NCBI GenBank assembly: GCA_021234155.1 | Contig: JAJEKV010000079.1 | Location: forward strand, 2,114,789 to 2,178,788 | Source of the DNA: Isoetes taiwanensis | Taxonomy: Eukaryota > Streptophyta > Lycopodiopsida > Isoetales > Isoetaceae | Length of the DNA stretch: 64,000 nucleotides | Direction: 5' to 3' | Part shown: positions 36,401-45,689 of the stretch, one piece after another | Layout: every line of letters starts with the position of its first letter | Numbering within the stretch: position 1 is the stretch's first letter | Notes under the pieces: generated by a model | Told to the model about the DNA's origin: nothing | The model's database searches: none | The model's input: only the letters and a program-made list of their open reading frames with translations | Made by a program: the position numbers and the translations under genes

Positions 36401-37521
36401 TACGGGTTCAAAATTAAGGATAGCACTTTTGACGAGGAGGCCTTTACGCACGTGCAAGTCCGTGCTTTTTTGGATGGCCTGAAGGAAATCACGACATCTG
36501 CAAACTGGAGGGTCATCATTTTTCATTCCGACCTGCAGACGATGTGCCTGCTTAAGCCATTGGGAGTCGCCCAGAACGCTGGCTTCAAAACCGCGTATGG
36601 TAAGCCTTGAATTTATTGCTTTTCTATTTACTGTAACACCACGGTATAAATTTATACCTCAGTTGCCTCGTGGTATAAATTTATACACCAAGGCAACCTT
36701 CGTATAAATTTATATGGCACGGCACCGTGGTATAAGTTTATACAGCAAGGCAATGGTGGTATAAATTTATACGTACCACACCAATCGAACTAACTTATTT
36801 TGTTCGCTTTTCTTTCTACCAATTTTTAATTGCTTTTTGTTTGGCGGTGCTAAAAACAAATGTCAAAGGACATGGTGGTGGTCCGCGCTTAGTAAGCTGC
36901 TTTGAACATTTCCATATAGGTTTTTACAGCGCGGACACCAAAAAAACCATGGTTCATTTCAATACGCAGAATGAGAAGAGTCCACCCTGCAACGCCTTTC
37001 AGTTTCCGGTTGTTCTACAAAAATTAAGAGACCCACAGCGACAAGGCGCTATGGTATCTCATTACCAGAAGCCACAACGGCTAATTAATAACTTAATACA
37101 AAGGGTTTTCGCCCGAGACCGGATTCTAGATGCATTTTCTCGCTCAGCACCACGCCAGCTTTTAAGCCCTTAAGCGGGCGCAATGTTGTCTCCGTCGACA
37201 TAGACCCGACAAAATAAGTTTCGCCAGACAAGGATAAGCTCTTGTGAATCCTTTCCCCGATGAAAACGAGGAACCGGGAGCAAAGAACGGTCTTTGGCGA
37301 TGTTAAAGGCACATACACGTAAATGCACCTCCACTTACGGAAGAAGAGATGAGGAGGTGGAGTTTGTCGACTGAGCCCTGTGGGTGCCCGAGTCCTAAAA
37401 AAAAATTGCACTGCACCATTGGAATCGAAGCGCGCCTCGCTATTGTACCCTCGCAAGAGAGACAGATCCTAAGGGGTAATGAGTCCTGTGGACCGAAGAG
37501 CCACCTCGTGATAAATTTATA
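33057..37521. repeat. dispersed array of TATAAATTTATA palindromes
   Basis: Exact 12-bp cores start at 33057, 33087, 33108, 33150, 33171, 33212, 33499, 33531, 33561, 34194, 35314, 35399, 35455, 35486, 35514, 36645, 36674, 36703 and 36760 (19 copies). Many are extended to GGTATAAATTTATACC. Variants lie at about 35342, 35368 (GGTTTAAATTTAAACC), 35426, 35536, 36731 and 37510. They occupy the promoter gap, the longer introns and the 3' flank of the methyltransferase gene. I saw none in exons or elsewhere in the window. Confidence 0.92.
33422..37217 (+). pseudogene. ParB-like domain plus beta-class DNA methyltransferase, seven exons, lightly decayed
   Basis: Exons: 33,422-33,429 (ATGGCCAC only, then GTAAGT); 33,805-34,168; 34,239-35,200; 35,592-35,890; 35,960-36,098; 36,158-36,599; 36,869-37,217. 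Most junctions have GT-AG and matching phase; the last acceptor is uncertain. Order of parts: N-terminal domain (MATPKIKFVHKG to LSSRMLRISM, possibly SH3/BAH-like); acidic and basic linker; ParB-like domain (RVLQVRKLYAAHVAILKQRM, YYVLGGTHSYKA, EAKVIAVSHNLDNDFRLKMS); helical linker; methyltransferase with YRVVHGDCTRL, motif IV ADIPYGFKI, WRVIIFHSD, a QKPQRLINNLI segment and motif I ILDAFS, then SVDIDP. The IV-before-I order marks the beta class. ParB-methyltransferase fusions are known from phages and bacteria. Two one-base shifts near 35,027-35,130 and one near 37,150-37,180 (after motif I) suggest a recently inactivated copy. Confidence 0.75.
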
Positions 37522-37965
37522 CCTGACAAAGATTATAAATTAACTTTCATTGTAAACTTTGTGCTAAGAATTTCAATATAATTTGATGAAGATTTTTAAA
37601 CTAAAAGCTTTGTCTTTTCAACAATGCTTAATTAGAACAACTCTTTCTTGCTTTATGATTTCACACTCTTTCTCTTTCCTATGTTTGATTTCCTTAGTAC
37701 TTATAATAAGCTTGCAAAAAGACAAACTATATTTCCTTCTATTTTCAACAGTAAATACTTATTGAGTTTTCAAATTTAATGTCTCTCTCCTCAAAACAAC
37801 CATTTTTTTTTTTGCCCTCTTTTAAAAATGAAAAGGCTTCAAAAATGTTGCTTTTTTTGGGGTATTTCTAATGCTAATTGCTCAACAATCTATTTTGCTC
37901 CCTATTTTGTCTGTTTTTTTCAAGTTTTCAATTTTTATAAAGGAATCTTTCAAACGCACTTCTTA
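37218..37965. other. 3' flank of the methyltransferase gene inside the element
   Basis: Up to about 37,540 there are possible remains of the coding tail in other frames and one variant palindrome (37,510-37,521). From 37,550 the sequence is AT-rich and noncoding up to the right terminal repeat. Confidence 0.5.
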
Positions 37966-37994
37966 AATAAGTGCGTTTCATTTTAAACCTTGTT
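37966..37994 (-). repeat. right terminal inverted repeat
   Basis: 29 bp, complementary to 27,092-27,120 with one mismatch, followed by the AGTT duplication at 37,995-37,998. A 10-bp inverted repeat (AAACGCACTT with AAGTGCGTTT) overlaps its inner edge. Confidence 0.85.
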
Positions 37995-38869
37995 AGTTGA
38001 GCCATATTCTTTTTATAGAAAGCTGAAGTTTCTAATGCAGGAAGGTACAAAGACTTCTTGTTGTGGGGTAGCACCTCCAATACTGCAGCTTCCCAGAATT
38101 TCATTTGAGCTTGCCACCTTGATCTATAAGCCTCAGCAGTGGCAAATTTAACTGCACTAGCTCGGCATGCCTTAAACTAATCGTCAGTTATATTTGTAGG
38201 CTGCTCAAGTCCATACAATAGCATTTTGACCACTCCAGATTTGACTCTAGATATAAGCAAAACATCTGCTCATTTCTTTTGCACCTTTTTGACCACTGGC
38301 AGACTGCAGAAGAAAGGGTAGAAACAAAGATGCATATGATTGATTTTTCACAAACAACAACTAATAACTATCTGACGAAATAGTCCATAAACAAAAGAAC
38401 TCTTTGGGCCAGAGGAAGCCAAGAATCTGGAGTTAATGTGACCTGATTGTACCAAGAATAAAAAAGCACAACTAATAAAAGAGGTATCATGATGTCTGTC
38501 TGCAGGTCATTAAACATCTTAAGTTTTCGAGAGTTGCTATCTCCGAAGAGTACGAAGACACATTTGAGAAAGCAATTTTAACATTCATATGGAGCAATTA
38601 ACATTCATATGGATCCATTGTTAGCTGCTGGTTCTCTTAACATAGAAAAAACACAGCCCTTTCTCAGGAAATCGTGCAGGCAATTGCAAAAAAAAATCCA
38701 TTTGATAAGACGCAGCCTGTGGAGAATGTGGCAGCTCATCCAGAGCATCAACAAAGGCGAATTTCCTTATCTGTTCAGAAGAATGTTCTAACAAATAATT
38801 TTAGTATCCAGTGACATAATATTTATTAGCATGATGTGCCAAACTCTTTTCACTGCTCTGTTATATATA

Positions 38870-40215
38870 CTCGGTCTATTATGGATGGAGGGATGCCAAG
38901 AACAGATCCAACAAGACATCAAATGTTTATAGAGAAGTTGCTGAATGTTCTCCAGATGCACGTCCTGGGAAGTCTATGGCTGGAAATGAAAGATATATGC
39001 CTTTAGAACAGCAAGTATCTGATTTGAAAGCAAAATATTCTGATGTTGTTCTCATGGTTGAGGTTCGTTATAGATATCGATTTTTTGGAAATGATGCAGA
39101 AATAGCTGCACGGGTTATAGGAGTAATTGCGTACTATGATCATAGTTTTCTTATAGCCAGTGTTCCTACCTTTTGCTTGAATGTGCATGTCAGACGCCTT
39201 GTTGAAGCAGGTTACAAGGTAGGTGTTGTTAGGCAAACAGAAATAGGTTACAAGGTAGGTGTTGTTAGGATCATTGTGTGCAGGTTGAAATAGGTCTATT
39301 ACAATTGCCACCGAAAATAAATGGTGGTCCTTGAGTCACAAAGAGAGATAATGGATTGTGAAAGCTATGATAGAAAGACCATCTGAAACTCCTAACTTAA
39401 TTGAAGATATCATATACTTGCCTTTTCATGTAATTGAAGATATAGTATACTTGATGTTCCTTCACTTTGCCATGAAAACGCAGGAGTGTGAGTAAGTCTC
39501 TCAGTTCTGGGTTCAATAGATCCTTGAGGGCTTCCATAATTGAAATAAGGGTTTCCATTTCATGCATAAAGCAGACAGCTAGATTGACTAATCCATATTC
39601 GACACAAGGGGTGAAAACCCAGGCTTACATTTGGGTGAGAAAAAACCAACAGATCATCTTAAAGCTTGAAGGAACATATGGCCAGAAACGAATGAGTCAA
39701 ATAGCCAACACGATGGTGAGTACGATCATCAGGCTTTGGAAAACTTAGCCTAATAACCTACAAATATTCGTAGACCTTGTTCTGACTATATGCTTCACTT
39801 CCCCATAAGCCTGGTGTTTCGAACACAGTTACATTCTCTGCGGATGTGGTACAGATATTTGCCAACAATATGTATGCTGCAGTATCATGCATATTCAACC
39901 TATGGACATGTTTAGCAGCATGTTTCTCGGCTCTATACACGAGAGCTTAAGACCTTCCAAAGGTCCAGCAAGTTGAAGGGAACCAATGCAGCAAAAGCGG
40001 GTAAATGCATTGGGATTTAGAGCATAGAGGACTCTTCTTCAACAAAAGGCTCTGATGCTAGATTTGGCATTGTGGCAATAGAGATTGCCACAGGAGATGT
40101 CATGTTTGGAAGTTTCATGGATACTGTAGCTAGGTCAGAATTGGAAGCCTGTATAATGTCATGCTATCCTGCTGAAAGGTTGCTTGCATCTCCTCTATCT
40201 TCAGCAACTGAAAAG
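38870..40215 (+). pseudogene. MSH3: DNA mismatch repair protein MSH3, N-terminal exons
   Basis: Frame from about 38,878 to 39,235 contains YMPLEQQVSDLKAKY, DVVLMVEVRYRYRFFGNDAE, IAARVIGV, ASVPTF and HVRRLVEAGYKVGVVRQTE, the MutS domain I and connector typical of plant MSH3, which pairs with MSH2 to recognise insertion-deletion loops. A second part at 40,053-40,215 reads DARFGIVAIEIATGDVMFGS, then SELEACIMSCYPAE and SPLSSATEK, ending at a GT donor. A scrap SALYTRA near 39,920-39,950 also fits. A 36-bp in-frame duplication (39,210 and 39,246) repeats GYKVGVVRQTEI, and linking exons shift frame. No ATPase domain follows, so this is a partial or decayed copy. Confidence 0.75.
39210..39281. repeat. 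36-bp in-frame tandem duplication in MSH3
   Basis: GGTTACAAGGTAGGTGTTGT begins at 39,210 and again at 39,246, doubling 12 codons. Confidence 0.9.
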
Positions 40216-40546
40216 GTATACTCTGTTTGTACGTGATGGATGCACATTGTGGTATCATTTGAACTGTAAATCTTTTACAAAATTCAATATCCTTGAAGAA
40301 CTTTGAGGTTGGCATGCATAGTGTGCAAGTTCTATACATAATCAACCAAACAAATATTATAACGTCTTTAAGGGTGAGGATTACCAGAAATTTGTGCAAT
40401 GGTGCTTACCCAAGGTGCTAAGAAGGTTTGTGGATGTAGTGTTGCCAGGTAATAAAATAAATTCGATATAGATGAAAGTAACAAAGGATAATAGTTAATT
40501 AAACTTAATTTAACCATGCTTCACTAATTAGGTACTTGTAATGCAG

Positions 40547-41188
40547 TTGGAATAAAACATGTCGGGATTCTACTCACCAAAATAGTACATTATTTTTTTG
40601 GTTGGAGCCGAGTACATGGATGTTCAAGGGAAGATCTTGACTTAATGAGGAAGGTACTCTCATCCTGGCGCGTTCTCTTACAAGAAAATTTTGGATGTAA
40701 TGCTTCTCTAAAACAACACTCTCTTGGTGAGTTTAGTACTTTGGTTTAGTTATCTTAAGTACAAAAAATCTAAACTCAGTAAATTCAGGAGTGGGTGAGC
40801 TTCTTGATGACATCACGAGGCATGGACCTCATGATGGTACGTGGTGCTTTCCTCAAGAGCGTGATGTAAAGATTCATAAGAAAATAAACACAAACAACTT
40901 GGAGAACGAGCTCACATATATGCGTTACCACACAAGAGTTCTTTTCACAACAACTTTCCTTGAGGCCGAGAAAGGTAATCCTTGTGAGTACGCACTCAAA
41001 CAGGTACATGAGCATCTTTGGGTACCAGTTGGTTGTAGAGACCATGAAAAAGGAATTGTTCGGGTTCCATCTGTAGAAATAGCTAAAGAGATTGTGGATC
41101 AGCTAGAGTACCTTCCAAGGAGTTGTGGTTGCAAGCATGTTATTGAGAAAAAGGGCATTATTATAGGATCAGCTGGACATGAAAAATG
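40547..41188 (+). CDS. two-exon coding fragment, unrecognised
   Basis: Exon 40,547-40,726 (acceptor TAATGCAG, donor GTGAGT) encodes GIKHVGILLTKIVHYFFGWS and SREDLDLMRKVLSSWRVLLQ. It joins in phase 1 to 40,789-41,188 (acceptor AAATTCAG), encoding GVGELLDDITRHGPHDGTWC, NELTYMRYHTRVLFTTTF, QVHEHLWVPVGCRDHEKGIV and CGCKHVIEKKG, with a natural TGA stop. Splicing phase and composition say it is real coding sequence. I do not recognise the family. It may be a C-terminal part of a longer gene, or belong to another element. Confidence 0.5.
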
Positions 41189-41209
41189 AGGGGTGATAAT
41201 CGACTTGAG

Positions 41210-42112
41210 TAGTGTGATGGTGTTGAATAGCTTGCATGATGTCGTCGATTCGCGTAGCGAATCGGCATTCTTGCTCAAGACGAGCATGCATGCATTGCAT
41301 GCGTCGCATGCATGCATCGCATGCGTTTTGGGCCGTTCGTCAGGTTGGGCGTTTGCTACTTATTGCAGAGTTCTTCATCGACGTTTCATCGGCGCTTCCT
41401 CTTCTCTCAGCAGTACCTTATTCTCTTTGATTTGTTTCCAGGCAGGGGAGGGGCTTCTTCCTGCCTGGTTTGGCCAATTTGGCGTTGCTTTCCTGCTGTC
41501 CTTTTCGGCCTTTAGCCTTCATCCTGTGACCTTCGTCCTCGATCCTAGTTTGTTAAGGAAGTCCTTTGGTATTCGAAAGCTTTGTTGGTTTCATGCGAAT
41601 GCAGCGGTGCAAGAATGTCGCCGATTCGGCGTGGCGAATCGGCATTCTTCTTTCAAGACGAGCATGCATGCATTGCATCGTCGCATGCATGCATCGCATC
41701 GCGTTTTGGGCCGTTCGGGTTGGGCGTTTGCTACTTATTGCGAGTTCTTCATCGGCGTTTCATCGGCTTTCCTCTTCTCTCGGCATTACCTTATTCTCTT
41801 TGAACCCACCCTCCCCCTCTTTGTTTACTATATTTTGTACAAGTTACGTTTTATCATGTTTTTCCACCCGGTGGGTGATGCTTTCCACCCACCGGGTGAT
41901 GCTATTCTTTGGTATGTTTCTCGTTTGTTGTTGGTGATGTGCGTGTGCGGTTGGCGGCGCCATCCGTTTTGACTTCTCCATGCGCGGGTTTTTGGGAGCG
42001 ATTCTATGCCTTACGTTTGTCTAAGCCCCTTGCCGAAGGCTTATCACTAGGGTTTTTCCTCGAAAACCCGAAGGGGCGGGGTTTTTTAATCCCGGTGATA
42101 AGCTTTCGGCAG
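41210..42112 (+). mobile_element. SINE-like retroposon, dimeric body, shared 3' hairpin tail
   Basis: Two about 200-bp units (about 41,245-41,425 and 41,616-41,805) share GCATGCATGCATTGCATG, GGGCCGTTCG, TTGGGCGTTTGCTACTTATT and CCTTATTCTCTTTGA. The element ends with a hairpin (42,033-42,047 with 42,095-42,109) enclosing CCTCGAAAACCCGAAGG and GGGTTTTTTAATCCC. The 259-codon frame across it is accidental. The same tail closes the units at 31.2 kb (LINE) and 56.5 kb. Confidence 0.6.
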
Positions 42113-42479
42113 GTACATCAGCCACTCATCTATTAGCATTGTATTTGTTTTTGGGGTCCAAATGTTATAATTGGATTTTCCCTTTATTTTTCGTGGGTAG
42201 TTCGCATGTGTGCGGCTATCCACTGTCCACCATTGTAGAAATCTGCTGAGATGAATGAGAAGCCTATGGCGCTTTGTTGGTTTCATGCGAGTCGCAGTGC
42301 AAGAATAGAAGCCTTATGCAAAGGAAGGCTTTCAAGTTCAACAAAGTATTTTACAATGGTATTGTTTACATAGATAGATAGTATTTTAACGTCACGCCAC
42401 TAGGCAGCATCCAACTGGACATGTGACCACACACCAACAGAGGACTCCAAGCGCAACATACGTCAATATTTGTCCATGA
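42113..42479. other. no gene; short repeat of SINE-like text
   Basis: CTTTGTTGGTTTCATGCGA and GTGCAAGAAT at 42,272-42,303 repeat 41,579-41,615, so another unit border lies here. Nothing else recognised. Confidence 0.45.
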
Positions 42480-42640
42480 GTGTGAAGGAGAACTCAAGAG
42501 ATATTACCCTACAGTGTGCTTCTCCCTACACGGTAAGGAGCCACTCACAAAAGCATGGGTTCTTTCTTTGGATGAGACCTCTTTGAAGATGGAGTTTATC
42601 AACTGTTTAGTCCAGAAATTCATTCCTATTCCACATCATG
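42480..42640 (+). pseudogene. unrecognised exon-like segment
   Basis: The frame GELKRYYPTVCFSLHGKEPL, then TKAWVLSLDETSLKMEFINC, runs into a splice donor (GAAG|GTAAGG). Protein-like composition; family unknown. Confidence 0.35.
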
Positions 42641-42739
42641 AAGGTAAGGTTCTGGCTTATGAGTTGATCTGACCATTTACATATGACTATTCAATATTTT
42701 GAAAGTAGATGGTATTTTGAATATTTTTAATTGAAAATA

Positions 42740-43095
42740 CCCTGGTATTTATTGCAATTCTCTGTTTGTTTGGTAATTCCCCTTTCATTCAATCCTCTTT
42801 TATTTGGAAATGCTCCAATCCATTTGCAAATTTGTTTTTGAACCAATCCCCCTTTCTTAAAAATACCCCAATCCATTTGCAAATTCCCTTTTTGAACCAG
42901 TCCCCTTTTCTTGAATTACCCCAAACCATTCGCAAATTCCCTTTTGACTCAATTCCCCTTTCTTCAAAATACCCCAATGTGCATTTGTAATCCCCTATTT
43001 CTATTAATTCCCCCATTCGGATATGCCCTTTCTGTTCAATAATCCCCCATTTCTACTAATCTCCCCCCATACGATATACCCTTTTGTTCAAGAAT
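42740..43095. repeat. degenerate tandem repeat (CCCCAATCCATTTGCAAATT)
   Basis: About eight units of 35-45 bp alternate C-runs (ATTCCCCTTT, ATACCCCAAT) with CATTTGCAAATT. No coding value. Confidence 0.8.
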
Positions 43096-45190
43096 TTCCC
43101 ATTGCAAAGAAAATAATCCATTTCTCTCGAGCCCCCCGGTTCCTCAATGGAGGATTTTCCAGGGGATGTGAGCATCTTTTTCTTTGTGATATTATCCTCC
43201 CAGGCATTAGTGAAACAACCACTTATTGTTTTGTCGTCATGAAATCAGGAAACATAAGGAAGAACAATTTTTCATACTGCTTGATATGCCAAGAAATACA
43301 ATAAGTGATAAAATTAGCAAATTGATGTAGATGCACGACATTGTAGCGAGATGAGTTTGGGATATTCAAAAGTAAAAATAGAGAATTTAGAAAAGAATCT
43401 AACTAGATATGCCATCTCAATCTCAAAGACATACTCCAAGTTATAACTCAGTTATTGAATTTGGGATAAAACATCTCAATGCATTTGAATAAACAATCTC
43501 CTGATGGATGCTGCCAATGTGGCATGACGTAAAAATATTGTCTATCTGTTTGTTTGTCTATATGTCCGTCCATCCATCCGTCCTTCTTATAATGATTAAC
43601 GGCTTGCCTAATCACCCCCCTTCCCCCCCTCCCCCTTCCCCCCACCACAACATTTGCTGCAATTCTAGCCTATCCATGTGATAAGCCATGTCAACAAAAT
43701 TCAATAGTAGTTGTTGGATCTGTTAATTTTGAATCTCACAGTGATGAAAACTAGAAAATCCTCAGGGAAATTAACTTCCTACCTTTTTTCGAGTTTTCTT
43801 TGGCTTCCATTTAATCGAAGCCCATCGGAAGCTCCTACCTTCTTTGAGTTTTCTTTTTGCCGACGGGCTTCTGGGGCTGCTTGTGCCTTAGAGAGGAGGC
43901 CTTTTTCAACTTACTTGGCGTAACGCGCGCGACCAGATGTAGTGTTACTGATATGCTTTGAGTCTAAAAACAAAACTTCATATGATTCCTGCTTCTGCCC
44001 GACCAATTTTAAGGGGTTTTATTTGCATTCCTATAAGAGCTTCTTGGACAAGCTTGCCAAGGTAGATTTAATGTTCTTTTTCATTTTCTCAATTCCAGTG
44101 ATCTACTGATGGGGGGCTTCATGGGCAGATTTTTGCGACAATGAGTTGTTTGAAAATTCCAGCCTGGTTTTTTCACACCATTTCTTCCTTCGTCCCTCCC
44201 CACAAGCTTCAACGGCCATAAACCTATAGCTACATAGCTTGCAACTTGTGTCTAGTCTCGAAACAAGGCCAGAAGAATCTGGTGCAAATGAGGTGATTGC
44301 TTCTCATGCTGAAAACTTGATTATAAAGGGGTTGAAAAATCTATGAAATACTTGTTTTTTCAATTTACTGATGCAAATTTCACTTGTCTTGAGCTACTTC
44401 CATAATTATTTCTTCAAGGATTTGTTGCTTAGGGAAGGCCAGTGAAAATAAAAAATATGATATTTGGCATCCGAGCATAAGTCAAGTTCCTAATAAAAGC
44501 GTAGTTGCTAAGAGACCATTTGCTATGGCAAGCGCTGGAGTTCTTAAATTTTCCAGAACGACAGGCGAAACAATATCTTATCCAAAATGATAGACCTCTA
44601 CAAGTCTGGAAACAAGGATGCTTGCACCGAAGCTGAACTTTTCCACATGGAAATTTCATTTTCGAATGTTAATGTTATAATGATTTGGACATATGTTCAA
44701 AGTCAAGTCAATAAGATGGAATTGCATGTGTGTTATTGTAAGTAAAGTCAAACCTTGATTTACCTCCAGCAATTTGGAACTTCATCCTGGCAAGGAATAT
44801 GAATAAACATTCTGAAAATCCAAAGTAGAAGTCAAAGAGCAGATGCTACAAGCAGAAGCAGAAGCCCTTTACTAATGAAAGCCATGCGTCCAATGAAAGA
44901 AATGAGAAGAGAAATGGACGATCGTGTCTTCAACTTTGATCCGTTGTGCGATCCTCAATCCGTTGTGTTCCCTGCTTCAATCCGCTTGCATTCCTCAATC
45001 GGCTGTGCATTGACAGAAACCCTAAGGAAATTGAGCATTGAATCAGGACGGTCCAACTTTTAGAGCAAATCTAAGCCGTTAAATTTTTAGGGCGTGGTTT
45101 AAACCATCGGATTTTTTGTCATGGATCTCAGCCGTCCAAATTAGGGCTGGATCCACGACACTAAAACATTATAATATAGTTAAGATGGTA
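43096..45190. other. no recognised gene
   Basis: AT-rich with short frames; no family could be assigned. A protein-like scrap (VPNKSVVAKRPFAMASAGVL) is present on the plus strand near 44,480-44,550. Confidence 0.4.
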
Positions 45191-45450
45191 TAATGCCATC
45201 AAGTTGGTTATGTACTCCGACAAATTCATAAGATAAGACCAAATAAGTCATACATTAAGAGAACATACCAAGAGGAAGGCACTTTATGATTGTCATAGAA
45301 GACTATGTTCATGCGACCAGTTGTGGACGGAAAAACAAAAAGTGAAATCGAGCCACATGTCAAGCTACCATGTATGGGTTGGATGGCTTCCTTTGAATCC
45401 CTATGAGAAGTTTTGTGTTTTGAAACCTTCTTATTATTGGCACAACACAA
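45191..45450 (-). pseudogene. exon fragment related to the start of copy B
   Basis: 45,191-45,325 matches 14,993-15,125 at most positions (shared CATACATTAAGAGAACATAC with CAAGAGGAAGG). On the minus strand both give MNIV-YD-HK before a splice-like donor CTTG|GTATG. Here the frame extends upstream (SLTCGSISLFVFPSTTG). This makes it a relic of the same family, or of a gene that family captured. Confidence 0.45.
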
Positions 45451-45549
45451 TGTTTAAAGATGATTGAAATGGATTTCTTACGCTATATTTTAGATTACAT
45501 TCTCAATCTCTACTACATTTCTCGTTAGAGTAAATTATGTGACAAACAA

Positions 45550-45600
45550 TCTACAATTGGTCGCCGAGGACCAATTGATCTCCGAGGACGTTAAAAACCA
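45550..45600 (+). mobile_element. retroposon 3' end motif
   Basis: GGACCAATTGATCTCCGAGG followed by ACGTTAAAA resembles the LINE end at 31.28-31.31 kb and the minus-strand end at 7.9 kb. No clear body. Confidence 0.4.
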
Positions 45601-45689
45601 ATTCAATTCCTAATGCCATTACATATGTTTGAAGCTTAAGGGCTTGTGAGAGCATAGGTGCTTTAGACAAGGCTAGAGAAATCCATAAT

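Larger units (their letters stand above)
27092..37994. mobile_element. 10.9-kb TIR element carrying a DUF7869-like gene and a ParB/DNA-methyltransferase gene
   Basis: Left end 27,092-27,120 and right end 37,966-37,994 are 29-bp inverted repeats with one mismatch (left end starts AACAAAGTTTAAAATGAAAC). Direct duplications AGTT flank it at 27,088-27,091 and 37,995-37,998. Deleting the element and one AGTT fuses two minus-strand coding pieces in frame (AQLNKGVPDEY across the junction), strong independent evidence for the ends. Inside lie two genes in divergent orientation with about 0.4 kb of AT-rich noncoding sequence next to each end, a palindrome-rich promoter gap, and two later insertions (LINE 29.2-31.3 kb, LTR scrap about 31.6-31.8 kb). 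The superfamily is unknown to me. The right TIR also contains a 10-bp hairpin (37,952-37,961 with 37,969-37,978) lacking on the left. Confidence 0.8.
21355..38280 (-). pseudogene. multi-exon gene of unknown function split by two transposons
   Basis: Exons read on the minus strand in phase: 38,270-37,995 joined to 27,091-26,924 (one exon split by the 10.9-kb element); 26,503-26,231; 26,101-25,985; 25,757-25,688; 21,608-21,360. Each junction has AG/GT borders and matching phase (1, 1, 1, 2). Landmarks are FATAEAYRSRWQAQMKFWEA, VPDEYVRFESEGES, a Thr/Glu-rich stretch, GVQMDASYVTIEVQQVF, an acidic EEEEN exon and KFMAEKNKARQQTFIGTRRT. There is an in-frame TAG at 38,177-38,179 and a frameshift near 21,560, so the gene is decayed. 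The L1 LINE at 21.7-25.6 kb sits in the last intron. I do not recognise the protein; it could be a cellular gene or the gene of another mobile element. Confidence 0.5.

Noticed and set aside
36645-36771. CRISPR-like regular spacing of a short palindromic repeat
   Set aside because: Repeats are only 12-16 bp, spacers about 17 bp, the array lies in a plant-type intron and there is no cas gene. It is better seen as clustered binding or modification sites.
33422-37217. Bacterial or phage contamination as source of the methyltransferase gene
   Set aside because: Several GT-AG introns in matching phase, flanking plant retroelements and related fragments elsewhere in the window show that it resides in a plant-type genome.
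41193-41972. 259-codon plus-strand frame
   Set aside because: It crosses both monomers of a SINE-like repeat; the product is Ser/His/Phe-rich with repeated text and no family resemblance.
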